DNA from: CAYQTE01 sp964420285
GTDB lineage: Bacteria > Planctomycetota > Phycisphaerae > Tepidisphaerales > Tepidisphaeraceae
NCBI GenBank assembly: GCA_964420285.1
Contig: CAYQTE010000001.1
Location: 124,001-188,000, forward strand
Direction of reading: 5' to 3'
Length of the DNA: 64,000 bases
Positions 36,807-45,965 of the stretch are shown here, piece after piece (position 1 is the stretch's first letter; every line of letters starts with the position of its first letter). The notes beneath the pieces were generated by a model that had not been told where the DNA came from, ran no database searches, and saw only the letters and a program-made list of their open reading frames with translations. A program made the position numbers and the translations under genes.

Positions 36807-39071
36807 TTACTTGAGCGAAAGCGACTGTTTCAATCTGATGTCGCGTTCGGAGGCGGCGGCTTCGACGATGAAGGTATTGCCGGTATCGGCGGTCCAGGTC
36901 TTCTTGTCAGGACTCCAATAAGCAAAGGCGCCCGGGCCGAGGTAAATCTCGATGCGCCGGGTTTGGCCGGGGTCGAGCTGGACCTTGGCGAAAGCCTTGA
37001 GTTCGCGCAAGGGGCGCGGGATGGGACAGGCTTGTTCGCCGACGAAGATTTCGACGATTTCCGCGCCGGCGCGGGCGCCGGTGTTTCTTACCTCGAGCGA
37101 CACGTTCGCCTCGGCGCCGGCCGCCTTCTGAGCGACCTGGAGGTTGGAGAATTCGAAGCTGGTGTAGCTCAGGCCGTGGCCGAAGGGGAACAGCGGGGCT
37201 TTGGCCGCCTTGTCGTAGCCGCGGTAGCCGTAAAACACGCCTTCGTCATATTTGACCGTCGGGTAGTTCTGGCCCGGGAGGTTCTGGCCGGGATAGTTGG
37301 CAAAGGCGGGATTTTCCTCGAAGGTGCGGTCGAAAGTGGAGCAGAGCCGGCCGCAGGGATTGATGTCGCCAAAGAGGGCTTGGCCGATGGCGATGCCGCC
37401 CGCCTGGCCCAGATACCAGGCTTGGAGAATGGCCGGAGTTTGGTCGGCCCACGAGGCCATTCCGACAGCGGCGCCGGAGTTGTTGATGACAATGGTGCGG
37501 GGATTGGCATCGGTCGCGAGCCTGATCAAATCCTGCTGCAACTTGGGAAGATCAAAGGCCCGGTCGCGGCCTTCGGCCTCGGAATAGCGATTGAGACCAA
37601 CGCAGACGATGACGGCATCGGCCGCCTTGAGCAGGGCCGCATCGGGCATGGTCGGAGGATCGGCCGGGTTGGCCGCGGCGGTTGCGGGAAGATAAGTCAC
37701 TTTCACGCCCTCGCCGGCGGCTTTCCTGATGCCCTGAAAGTAATCCGCCTCGGCGGCATGATTGGGGAACGGCGCCACCGCGCCACTGCCGCCGCCGCCA
37801 ATATTGGCCGGCACCGGCGATGTTCCGCCGCCTCCTCCACTGGGGCGACTGGTGGCCCCGCCGCCGCCCCGGCCGGCGCGTCCGCCTCCGAAGGCCGCCT
37901 CGGCCCCGGCCGTGGCGTTCGGGCCGATCACCACGATGTTTTTCACTTTCGACCGATCCAGCGGCAGCGCGGCGCGGTCGTTCTTGAGCAGAACGATGGC
38001 GCTGCGAGCCACATCAAGGGCAACCTGGGCGGAGTCGGGGGAATCGAGCGGAAGGCTCGCGTTCTTCTGCACCCAGCCACTATCAAGCCAGCCCATGGCG
38101 AAGGCGGTGCGCAGGAAACGATGTACGGCATTATCGATATCGGATTCCTTGACCGTGCCGGCCGCGAGGGCGGGCTGAATTTTGGCCCAGTTGAGGTTGC
38201 GGCCGCTGGGCATTTCGAGATCGAGCCCCTTGGCCACGTCGGTGACATCGTGGGAAGCCCCCCAGTCGGACATGACAATGCCGGGGAAGCTCCATTGCTT
38301 CTTGAGAACCTGATTGAGCAGCCAGTCGTTGTTGCTGGCGTAGCTGCCGTTGAGGCGGTTGTAGGAGCACATGACGGCGACGGTGCCGCCCTCCTGAACC
38401 GCCCGCTTGAAGGCGGGCAGGTAGATCTCGTGCATCGTGCGCTCATCAACGACGGAATCCTCGCTGTTACGCTGCGTCTCCTGATCGTTGGCGGCGAAGT
38501 GCTTGATCGTGGGGACGACGCCCTGGTCCGAGCAGGCCCTGGTCCAGTGGGCGGCGATGGTGCCGGAGAGATAGGGGTCTTCGCCGAAGTATTCGAAGTT
38601 ACGGCCGTTGACCGGGACGCGACAGATGCAAAGGCCGGGGCCGAGTTGGTAGTTGGTGCCGCGGGCGCGGCCTTCAAGGCCGACAGCCTTGCCGTATGCG
38701 GCGGCGAGATCGGGATCCCAGGTGGCGGCCAGAGCGGCGCCGCAGGGGAAGGCGCAGGCCTGGTTGATATTGCCGGGGCCGTTGCGGACGCCCTGTGGTC
38801 CGTCGGACATCTCGAAGCCGGTGATGCCAAGGCGCGGGATGGCGTGGGTGGTGAAATTGTTGCCCGAGAGGAGGGAGACTTTTTCCTGGAGAGTCAGTTG
38901 GGCCAGGATTTGGTCGGCGCGCTGGTCGGGGGTGCCCTTGGTATCGCGTGCCAGGACGACGGCGGGCGGGTTTTGCGCGGGTGCTTGGCCGATTTGAGGA
39001 GCGGCACTCCAGAGAGTTCCGACGATGCACGCCTGCGACACGACCATCAGGGCAAGAATCTGCTGCCTCAT
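36807..39071 (-). CDS. Family 3 glycoside hydrolase (beta-glucosidase-like), secreted
   Basis: 754 residues with an N-terminal signal segment (MRQQILALMVVSQACIVGT). The (beta/alpha)8 domain holds IKHFAANDQETQRNSEDSVV and the nucleophile motif VMSDWGASHDVTDVA (Asp); a second domain follows with a Gly/Pro-rich linker (GGGRAGRGGGGATSRPSGGG), and the fibronectin-III-like C-terminal domain is near FEFSNLQVAQKAAGAEANVS. It would release glucose or xylose from beta-glucans outside the cytoplasm. AAGGAG precedes the ATG at 39071. Confidence 0.9.
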   Translation of the reverse strand: MRQQILALMVVSQACIVGTLWSAAPQIGQAPAQNPPAVVLARDTKGTPDQRADQILAQLTLQEKVSLLSGNNFTTHAIPRLGITGFEMSDGPQGVRNGPGNINQACAFPCGAALAATWDPDLAAAYGKAVGLEGRARGTNYQLGPGLCICRVPVNGRNFEYFGEDPYLSGTIAAHWTRACSDQGVVPTIKHFAANDQETQRNSEDSVVDERTMHEIYLPAFKRAVQEGGTVAVMCSYNRLNGSYASNNDWLLNQVLKKQWSFPGIVMSDWGASHDVTDVAKGLDLEMPSGRNLNWAKIQPALAAGTVKESDIDNAVHRFLRTAFAMGWLDSGWVQKNASLPLDSPDSAQVALDVARSAIVLLKNDRAALPLDRSKVKNIVVIGPNATAGAEAAFGGGRAGRGGGGATSRPSGGGGGTSPVPANIGGGGSGAVAPFPNHAAEADYFQGIRKAAGEGVKVTYLPATAAANPADPPTMPDAALLKAADAVIVCVGLNRYSEAEGRDRAFDLPKLQQDLIRLATDANPRTIVINNSGAAVGMASWADQTPAILQAWYLGQAGGIAIGQALFGDINPCGRLCSTFDRTFEENPAFANYPGQNLPGQNYPTVKYDEGVFYGYRGYDKAAKAPLFPFGHGLSYTSFEFSNLQVAQKAAGAEANVSLEVRNTGARAGAEIVEIFVGEQACPIPRPLRELKAFAKVQLDPGQTRRIEIYLGPGAFAYWSPDKKTWTADTGNTFIVEAAASERDIRLKQSLSLK

Positions 39072-39221
39072 GACCCGGCTCCTTATGATTTGCAACGACT
39101 CGGGTGAGTGTACAGGGACCGGACAAGAGTGCAATGCGTTGGCGCCCTGGTACCGGGTGCGGGGTGCGTGACACGTCAAGCGACGCAGCCGACTCACCCC
39201 ATTGCGGCAAAAGCCCATCCG

Positions 39222-39632
39222 CTATTCCCCCTCCCCTGGTACGCCGGGGGAGGGTTGGGGTGGGGGCCAGACCTTTTCGAGCTGTCGAAGGATTTCCTCG
39301 ACGACCGAATCCGTGTCCCTGAGCACATCATGGTCCCAAAACCGCACCACGCGGATGCCCGCTTCGTTGAGTCGCTCCGTTCGGATTCGATCGTACTCCA
39401 CCTGCGCCTCGTCCGCGTGCTGGCCGCCGTCCAGTTCGATCGCCAGACGCCGCGACGGGCAATAGAAATCGACGATGTATCCCGCGACCGGGCGCTGTCG
39501 GCGGAAGCGGTGGCCATCCAATTGCCTGAGGCGTAACACGCTCCACAATTTCGCCTCGGCATCCGTCGGCTTTTTGCGCATGGCGCGGGCGAAGTTTGTC
39601 AGTCGCCGATCGCGGCCCCGTGGCGCGTCCAT
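39222..39632 (-). CDS. DUF559 endonuclease-like protein
   Basis: 136 residues, cytoplasmic, Vsr-like (very short patch repair) nuclease fold. ARAMRKKPTDAEAKLWSVLR, FRRQRPVAGYIVDFYCPSR and RLAIELDGGQHADEA are the DUF559 core, with the catalytic-type Asp/Glu/Gln residues. The last 16 codons (PPPQPSPGVPGEGE) are encoded by the left repeat arm, and the right arm lies 37 bp before the start. The gene therefore forms a unit with its repeats. The start at 39632 (MDAPRGRDRR) follows a G-rich stretch. Confidence 0.8.
   Translation of the reverse strand: MDAPRGRDRRLTNFARAMRKKPTDAEAKLWSVLRLRQLDGHRFRRQRPVAGYIVDFYCPSRRLAIELDGGQHADEAQVEYDRIRTERLNEAGIRVVRFWDHDVLRDTDSVVEEILRQLEKVWPPPQPSPGVPGEGE
39225..39266. 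repeat. Left inverted repeat of the DUF559 unit
   Basis: TTCCCCCTCCCCTGGTACGC then CGGGGGAGGGTTGGGGTGGG. Its reverse complement matches the right arm at about 38 of 41 positions. The arm is itself a palindrome (CCCTCCCC...GGGGAGGG). Confidence 0.8.
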
Positions 39633-39668
39633 GCCCCCATCATCGCGGACGGCATGCCGCCGGGCAAA

Positions 39669-39710
39669 CCCCCACCCCGACCCTCCCCCGGAATACCAGG
39701 GGAGGGGGAA
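39669..39710. repeat. Right inverted repeat of the DUF559 unit
   Basis: CCCCCACCCCGACCCTCCCC then CGGAATACCAGGGGAGGGGG. Near-perfect inverse of the left arm at 39225-39266. Outside both arms lies another inverted 12-mer: GGTGCGTGACAC (39163-39174) and GTGTCACGCACC (39728-39739). Confidence 0.8.
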
Positions 39711-39848
39711 GAAGGAGGTCGCCGAATGTGTCACGCACCTCCGGGAGCGGCCGAAGGGCCCTGGACGCCAGTCCCCCGACCGGGCGGCGGAAACGCACGA
39801 TTCGATTCGGACACATGGCTCCCAAACACCCTCGTTGCCGGCGCAACT

Positions 39849-41210
39849 TCAATTGGATATGGCAATTACATGCCACAGGCCGGCCGCGAGAATTGAGCTG
39901 AGCAGAGCGCAGGTGAATCCCGCGATGTGTATGAGGCCGTCTGATCCCCTTTTGCCGTAGAGAACTGGAAGCAACAGGTAGAACGCGACGGCGCCAATGG
40001 CAACGGAGCAAACGCCGGCCAGCGCGGCCAGGAGCATTCCGGCCGTGGACATTCGTGCGGTCGTGCAACACAACAGTACGAGCATCTGAAGCGCGGTCAG
40101 CGCGGCGCCGGCAAGAATGGCGTTGGCCAGACGCAGTACACGCGGCCGTGATGAGGGATCGACGGCGATTCTTGAAACACTGATGAGGGCCAGATGGGCG
40201 CCAAAGCCGATGGCGTAGGGGAAATAGAATCGCGCGACGCCGCCGTAGGCCACCTGGAGGCCGAGCCAGAGGAGTCCGGCCAGCGTGACCGAGACAACGG
40301 CATCGACGGAGTGCTCGCGGCGTGGGCCGAATCGCGGCCAGAAGAGCAGATGAACCAGGAACAGGCACAGAGGTCCAACCATCCAGGCCGGGCCGCCGAG
40401 CATTGCCGCGCCGTACCCGTAAAGGGCGCTGGCGATCAAGCCGCTGTCGGTGAGCGAGGTGCGCCGGCGCCAGGGCAAAACGAAGACGAGCAGGATCACG
40501 GTGGCCGCCAGGCGCAGCACCAGCGCCTGCGGCGTGGCATGTTCATAGAGGCGCAGGAAGCCAAACGCGCCCAGCGGAATCAGCAGATTGTCCAGGCCGC
40601 GGGAGGCCATCGCTTCGATCATCATCGACAGCAGGGCGACGATCATCGCGATGAGCAGCGTCTGAGCGCGTCCGATGCCGGTACACAGCAGCAGGGGAAC
40701 ATGGACGCTCAGGAACGCGATCGACAAGAATGCGATCGACCCTTCAGCGCTCTTGAATCCGTCGCTGGTCACATAGCGCACCTTGCCGTAGGCAATCCCG
40801 ACCAGCGCCGCCACGGCGTCGGCCAGAGTCATGATCAGCATGGGCACGACGAACAGAAGGGTGTTGCCGCGATAAAGCACCGCCAGCGCGCCCACCGCGA
40901 CGGGGAAACAGACTTCACCGATGCTTACCCGATGCACGCCCGTCAAAACCGTGCCCACGCCGTCGCGCAGCCGCGGGGTCAGCTTGATAACGGCAAAGAG
41001 AATCGCCGATGCCAGGCTGAGCAGCACGATCGGCCATTGCTCCCTGAACAGCCAGGGAAAACTGATGACGACCAGTCCCATGCCGACATGAAACAACTTG
41101 CGGATGATTTCCGGGTGCGGATGGAAAAAGTGCTCCAGAACCTTCAGCGTCGCCGACATCAGCGCCAGGATCAGGACGACCAGCAGAATGCCCAGCCACG
41201 ATTCGATCAC
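39849..41210 (-). CDS. Dolichol/phytol-kinase-like polytopic membrane protein
   Basis: 453 residues, about 12 membrane helices. The first half has HPHPEIIRKLFHVGMGLVVI and MTLADAVAALVGIAYGKVRY and FKSAEGSIAFLSIAFLSV, the hallmark of the CTP-dependent phytol/dolichol kinase and CDP-diacylglycerol synthase superfamily. The second half is another hydrophobic domain of unknown type. It may phosphorylate a lipid alcohol. The start is a GTG at 41210 with AGGAGG 4 bases upstream; it overlaps the previous gene's stop by 4 bp. Last gene of the seven-gene cluster. Confidence 0.75.
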   Translation of the reverse strand: MIESWLGILLVVLILALMSATLKVLEHFFHPHPEIIRKLFHVGMGLVVISFPWLFREQWPIVLLSLASAILFAVIKLTPRLRDGVGTVLTGVHRVSIGEVCFPVAVGALAVLYRGNTLLFVVPMLIMTLADAVAALVGIAYGKVRYVTSDGFKSAEGSIAFLSIAFLSVHVPLLLCTGIGRAQTLLIAMIVALLSMMIEAMASRGLDNLLIPLGAFGFLRLYEHATPQALVLRLAATVILLVFVLPWRRRTSLTDSGLIASALYGYGAAMLGGPAWMVGPLCLFLVHLLFWPRFGPRREHSVDAVVSVTLAGLLWLGLQVAYGGVARFYFPYAIGFGAHLALISVSRIAVDPSSRPRVLRLANAILAGAALTALQMLVLLCCTTARMSTAGMLLAALAGVCSVAIGAVAFYLLLPVLYGKRGSDGLIHIAGFTCALLSSILAAGLWHVIAISN

Positions 41211-42340
41211 GCGACCTCCTCGACGACAAACCGGCTGTAGAAAAACGCCTTGTCCTGCTGGAAGAGCCGCTCGGCCAGATCCGCCAGCGGCCGCAGGCGC
41301 CCGGCCATGGCGGGAGGCCGCGACCGGGGCACGAGCATGTTCCAATAGGCCAGTCGCGCCGCCGGGCCGGCGCGGCGAACCAGCAGATCCAGCAGCGCGT
41401 GGTAGTTGGGCTCGGACATGTACTCGAAGATGTCACTGAGGTTCATGCGGTCGATCCGCTCGTCCGGATGGCCGGACAGATATTCCTCGATGGAACAATT
41501 CTGGAATTCGATGCGATCGAGATTGCGGCGGATGGCGTCGAAATTCTCCGGCCGCAGCGCATGCGGCAGGGCGGTGGTGTGTCGGCCGGTGAGAATCCAT
41601 TGCAGATACGGATTGTCCGCGGGATTGAGTTCCGTCAGCGCGTGCCGCGATCGAGCCATGATCCGCCGGGACACCGAACCCTGGACATATTGAAAGAACG
41701 CCGGATCGCGTCCGAGCCGGCCCATGACCGTGCGCGAAAAGAACACGCGAAACAGCAACCGCCAGCGCCAGGTACACCAGGTGGAATTGTAAAACCGCCG
41801 CCGGTCCTCGATGTTCCCGCCGGCCAAAAGCGCATCGACGCGGCGGCGGGTGTGAATCCAGGGCAGAACGCGAGTGCGAAACAGGGTGAAGTATCGCTCG
41901 AATTTGCCGGCCGATCCGATGCCCGCCGCAATCAGTTCCGGCCGGGCGTCCCAGAATTGCCGCGACGGCTCGCTCATGTCCGGCCGGCAGCGGGCGTATA
42001 GCGCGGCGCGAGCCTCGCAGGGCAGCGATCCGACCAGTTCAAGCAACTGTGCGTGGTCAAGCCGGGCATAGGCCGCCTTGCGCAATGCCGCGCACGCCAG
42101 TTGCGCGGAATTCAGATCGACCGCTATGACCTTGGCCGGGTTTTGCGTCAGCAGAGAAAACGAATTATCGCCGGCCGACGCGATGGACAGACACACATCG
42201 CCCTCGCGGACGGCCAGGGCGTCCAGCAGAATGTCGGCGTCTTCCCAGCATTGGGCATAGCGGATTTGCGTGAAGTCGGCGCGGTCGGCGGCTTCCGTGC
42301 CCGCGACGCTTGCCGGTGAATTGGGTTGGATGGAGTTCAT
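41207..42340 (-). CDS. BtaA-like (DUF3419) aminocarboxypropyl transferase
   Basis: 377 residues, cytoplasmic or membrane-associated. FTQIRYAQCWEDADILLDAL, CLSIASAGDNSFSLLTQNPA and VIAVDLNSAQLACAALRKAA form the SAM-binding fold of the DUF3419/BtaA family, and RMNLSDIFEYMSEPNYHALL is the C-terminal family block. BtaA moves the 3-amino-3-carboxypropyl group of SAM onto diacylglycerol, the first step to betaine lipids. The acceptor here is unknown. No BtaB (N-methyltransferase) lies next to it. 4-bp overlaps join it to both neighbours. Confidence 0.83.
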   Translation of the reverse strand: MNSIQPNSPASVAGTEAADRADFTQIRYAQCWEDADILLDALAVREGDVCLSIASAGDNSFSLLTQNPAKVIAVDLNSAQLACAALRKAAYARLDHAQLLELVGSLPCEARAALYARCRPDMSEPSRQFWDARPELIAAGIGSAGKFERYFTLFRTRVLPWIHTRRRVDALLAGGNIEDRRRFYNSTWCTWRWRLLFRVFFSRTVMGRLGRDPAFFQYVQGSVSRRIMARSRHALTELNPADNPYLQWILTGRHTTALPHALRPENFDAIRRNLDRIEFQNCSIEEYLSGHPDERIDRMNLSDIFEYMSEPNYHALLDLLVRRAGPAARLAYWNMLVPRSRPPAMAGRLRPLADLAERLFQQDKAFFYSRFVVEEVA

Positions 42341-45009
42341 GGCATGCCGCCCACGGTCGCTCCGGCCGCAGGGGCGATCTGGACGACGGTACCGGCCGAT
42401 CCGTTCATTTCAACCCATTGACCATCGGACAGCGACTGCGTCAGGCCGGGAATCGACACGATCGCCGGGATGCCCATTTCGCGGGCCACGATGGCCGAGT
42501 GAGAGAGCAGACTGCCGCGCTCGACGAGGATTCCGGCGGCGGCGGGGAAGAGCATGATCCAGCCGGGATCGGTGCGCTCGGCAACCAGGATTTCGCCGTT
42601 ATTCAGAATGGCGCCGCGCGGGTCGCGAATGATGCGCACCGGACCGCGCACGATGCCGGGGCAGCAACCGATGCCCTTGATCTGCGCGCCTCCGGCGGTC
42701 GGAGGCGGCGATGGCGATTCGAATCGATTGCCCAGATACACCGCACCGCGCGTATCGAATCGCTCGGCCGGGGCCGGCATCGTGCGGTATTGATCGAATT
42801 GCCGGCGGCGCAGAGCCGCCAGTTCACGAAGATTCTCCAGCGTGCTGGTGCCCTCGACGAATGCGAGGACTTCATCGAGCGTCAGGTAGAAGATGTCGCG
42901 CGGGTCGGCAAGCCGGCCTTCGGCGCACAAACGCCGGCCGATTTCGACGAAAATCCGCCTGACCCGGCCGAAAAGCCGGGTCCGCTCGAACCGCAGATTC
43001 TCCCGATCTCGCACCCGTCGGCGCGCATGGCGCAGCACGAATGCAAAGACAAGCCGCCGCATCGCCTGGTGTTGCAGCGATTCGGCGACGATCCTCTCGG
43101 CGGCGATGCGCGGATGGAACGGCGCGGCGCGTCCGCCCGGTTCGCGTTGACGGCGAGCGCTCTGGCCGATGGATCGCAGAAGCGGAGTCGGATCGTCGGT
43201 CAGCGTCGTCGATTCCAGTTTCAACTCCTCCAGGCAGCGGTCGCCGAATCTGTCGAGATAAGCGCGGTAGGCGGTCCGCAGCGGGTCGTTTTGGCCCAGT
43301 GCCGCTTCCGCGGCGGCCGCGTCCGATGAGCACAGCGCGTCAACCAGGGCCGGATCGGCGGCGGCCAGTGCGCCCATTTCGAGGATGCGTCTGGCGGGCT
43401 CCATGCTGATCAGACCGCCTTCATCGGCGATGAGGTCGTTCTGAAGGTTCTGATGTGCCTTGCCGCACCACCGGGCACACAGCTTTCCCAGCACGCCGAA
43501 AAAGATCATTGCCAGGAAATCGTTGATCAGCGGCGCATCCCAGCGCGTCACCAGGCGCGATTCGAGATTGCGAAATTCCCCGGTCAGTTCATCCAGCCGC
43601 ATCGCGTCAATCGGCGGGACCGGCGGCGCCATCGCGGCATTCAGCCGCGCGTAAAACGCCCGGATTTTGCGGGTCAGAACAAGATGGTTCCACAACAAAC
43701 CCGCCGCGCTCCACGCCAGGCGCAGCCGGTCCCCCTGCCGCTGCGACCACGTGCGCCCGGCAAGCCGGGCGGCGATGTCCGGCGGCAGGGGCTCGCGCAC
43801 GCCCATCATCTGTTCCATGAACCGCTGGTTCACCGAGAAGCCCGGCATCATCGCCAGCAGCCGGTACCAGTTGATCAGGTTGTAATACACGCGCCCGCGG
43901 ATCAACCCCAGCATCTGCATGAACATCGCATCGTTGTCGGCAATGACGCGCGAGGGAACCTTCATGATCCTGCAAAACTGCCGGTAGGCGCCGTCGTAGG
44001 CCCGGCGGGCGAATGAAAACGTCAACGGCGTCGTGATGCCGCTGTAGCTCTCGGCGATATTCGAATTGTCCCAGATGCGCCGCACGCCATCGACATCCGG
44101 CAATCCCGCCAGTGACGTGATCGGCCGCGCCTGGAGCAGGTACAGATTGCCGCCGGACACGGCCCATTCGATATCCTGCGGCCGGCCGCGCAGACGGCTG
44201 ACCGACATCGCCAGTTCGACGATCTGTCGAAGCTGAATCTCGTCCAGCGTGGGACGGTCGGCCAGGCGGTCGCTCACGGGCTCGGCGCGAACGCCCTGCG
44301 GGGCCGTTGCATCCGCGACATGGCGGATCGACTTGCGGGCAATGCGGCGCTCGATCAATCGGCCGGTGCGGTCGGCACGGTAGGTGTCGCAATCGGCGTC
44401 GCCGCCGACCAGGGCCGTGCCCAATCCGAAGATCGCGGAAACGACAACGGTGGATCGGCTGCCGGTGATGGGATCGGCGGCGAAGGCGACGCCGGATAGT
44501 TCGGCATCAACCATGCGCTGCACGAGCACGGCCGGCGCCGCCGGAATTGCGCTGAGGCCCTGGTCCTTTCGATAGGCCACGACGCGCTGGGTAAAGCCGC
44601 TTTGCCACACATCGGCCACTCGCTGCACGACCTGACCTGCCGGCACGAACAGAAAGCTCTCGAGCTGGCCGGCGAATGAATGATCCGATCCGTCCTCGTC
44701 AACGGCCGACGAACGAACCGCCAGCGGGGAGTCCGGACCGGGGAGCCGGCCAGTCGCCTCCTGGATCGTGCCCGCCACCTGTGGCGACGGACGAATCTCC
44801 GCGACGACGTGCTGCAGTTGCGACAGCTCCGCGGCCGTCTTGAGGTTATCGCGTTGGACATCACTCAGACTGATATCGAACGCCGCCGGCGAGATGACAA
44901 ACCAGGCTGGGATCGGGAGGCCATGCGATGCCAGTTCCGCCAGCGCCGCGGCCTTGCCGCCCATCTGACGGGCATCGGGAGCATCCTGAGCTGTGAGGAT
45001 CAGCTTCAT
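42337..45009 (-). CDS. PEP-synthase-like phosphotransferase (PPDK N-domain + His swivel domain)
   Basis: 890 residues. The N-terminal ATP-grasp domain opens with ARQMGGKAAALAELASHGLP and includes AVRSSAVDEDGSDHSFAGQL and VQRMVDAELSGVAFAADPIT. A mostly helical middle of about 450 residues follows, then the swivelling His domain at the C-terminus, GRGSLLSHSAIVAREMGIP-like (ERGSLLSHSAIVAREMGIPA), where His takes the phosphate. The PEP/pyruvate-binding TIM barrel of true PpsA is absent, so the order matches rifampin-phosphotransferase-like enzymes that phosphorylate a small molecule. 8-bp gap to the UbiA gene, 4-bp overlap with btaA-like. Confidence 0.78.
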   Translation of the reverse strand: MKLILTAQDAPDARQMGGKAAALAELASHGLPIPAWFVISPAAFDISLSDVQRDNLKTAAELSQLQHVVAEIRPSPQVAGTIQEATGRLPGPDSPLAVRSSAVDEDGSDHSFAGQLESFLFVPAGQVVQRVADVWQSGFTQRVVAYRKDQGLSAIPAAPAVLVQRMVDAELSGVAFAADPITGSRSTVVVSAIFGLGTALVGGDADCDTYRADRTGRLIERRIARKSIRHVADATAPQGVRAEPVSDRLADRPTLDEIQLRQIVELAMSVSRLRGRPQDIEWAVSGGNLYLLQARPITSLAGLPDVDGVRRIWDNSNIAESYSGITTPLTFSFARRAYDGAYRQFCRIMKVPSRVIADNDAMFMQMLGLIRGRVYYNLINWYRLLAMMPGFSVNQRFMEQMMGVREPLPPDIAARLAGRTWSQRQGDRLRLAWSAAGLLWNHLVLTRKIRAFYARLNAAMAPPVPPIDAMRLDELTGEFRNLESRLVTRWDAPLINDFLAMIFFGVLGKLCARWCGKAHQNLQNDLIADEGGLISMEPARRILEMGALAAADPALVDALCSSDAAAAEAALGQNDPLRTAYRAYLDRFGDRCLEELKLESTTLTDDPTPLLRSIGQSARRQREPGGRAAPFHPRIAAERIVAESLQHQAMRRLVFAFVLRHARRRVRDRENLRFERTRLFGRVRRIFVEIGRRLCAEGRLADPRDIFYLTLDEVLAFVEGTSTLENLRELAALRRRQFDQYRTMPAPAERFDTRGAVYLGNRFESPSPPPTAGGAQIKGIGCCPGIVRGPVRIIRDPRGAILNNGEILVAERTDPGWIMLFPAAAGILVERGSLLSHSAIVAREMGIPAIVSIPGLTQSLSDGQWVEMNGSAGTVVQIAPAAGATVGGMP

Positions 45010-45017
45010 CGCATGTC

Positions 45018-45965
45018 TCAACCCCGCAGATGCGGGAGCAAGCCCAGGCTCAGATAGAGCGTAATTGTCCACAGGCCGGAATAGCGCTCGATCCATTTCC
45101 CCCGGCCGGGTTTCGGGCGACGCAGGAAAGACATTCCGACCAGGATCGCCCCGGCATACGCCGCGGCGAGCACGGCGACCACGGCCCAGGCGATCGTCCC
45201 CAGCCCCGATGTGGCCTGGTATGCAAAGCCGACTGTCACGGCCATGACGCACCACCAACTCACCACGGCCGTGTCCATTCCCCAGATCCGCGAATAGGTG
45301 CCGACGCCTTTCTCTTCATCGTCGGGGCTGCGAATCTTGCGGCCGATCTCGATCGCCAGGCCGTTGAAATAGCTGGCCAGGAGAAAAAAGATCAATCCGC
45401 GCGGCGGCCGGCCACCGGCCGTGCGCCAATCGGTGCTCGTCGCGTACAGATCGACCAGCGGCATGATGACCATGTGGCTGACCATATAGAGCAGAGGCTT
45501 TTTGCGCAGCCATGTGCCGACGAAGAACTCCTTGCTCATGGCGGCCAGATACGCCCAGGTGATCGCCAGGAGGATCACCAGTTTCAGGCTCAGGCACAGC
45601 GCCAGGCCCAATTGCAAGATCGCCCCCGCCGCGAACAGGACGCCCAATTGGTGCAGCGTCACCAAACCCCGCTGCACGGGCCGATACGGCCGATAGCGAG
45701 CATCCTCGTCAAAATCCTTGAATTCATCCGCGATGCGAAGCTGAAGAAAGAACGTAAAGCAGGTTCCGAAAGCGACGATGAGTTGCGGCCACTGGGGCCA
45801 GCCCTCCTGACCGCGCAGTTGCCGCGACAGCGACACCGCGCAAAAACTGAACGACGCAATCAGTATCCCGTGCGCGATGACCGGAAATCGCTCGCGCTGG
45901 TAGGTCCACCAGGTCCGCACGAACGCCGCCCAGTCCGGGCTGGATGTTTTCAGCGATTCGGTCAT
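45018..45965 (-). CDS. UbiA-family prenyltransferase
   Basis: 315 residues, eight to nine membrane helices. The two Asp-rich motifs that bind the prenyl diphosphate through Mg2+ are LRIADEFKDFDEDARYRPYR (NDxxDxxxD-like) and EIGRKIRSPDDEEKGVGTYS. It would move an isoprenyl chain onto an acceptor; the family includes enzymes of quinone, chlorophyll and archaeal ether lipid synthesis, and the acceptor here is unknown. The start at 45965 overlaps the HMG-CoA reductase stop by 4 bp (ATGA). Confidence 0.85.
   Translation of the reverse strand: MTESLKTSSPDWAAFVRTWWTYQRERFPVIAHGILIASFSFCAVSLSRQLRGQEGWPQWPQLIVAFGTCFTFFLQLRIADEFKDFDEDARYRPYRPVQRGLVTLHQLGVLFAAGAILQLGLALCLSLKLVILLAITWAYLAAMSKEFFVGTWLRKKPLLYMVSHMVIMPLVDLYATSTDWRTAGGRPPRGLIFFLLASYFNGLAIEIGRKIRSPDDEEKGVGTYSRIWGMDTAVVSWWCVMAVTVGFAYQATSGLGTIAWAVVAVLAAAYAGAILVGMSFLRRPKPGRGKWIERYSGLWTITLYLSLGLLPHLRG

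Noticed and set aside
36963..39107. 714-codon open frame on the plus strand
   Set aside because: Antisense to the GH3 enzyme, which has all family motifs; the plus-strand translation is repetitive Gly/Ala/Val without motifs.
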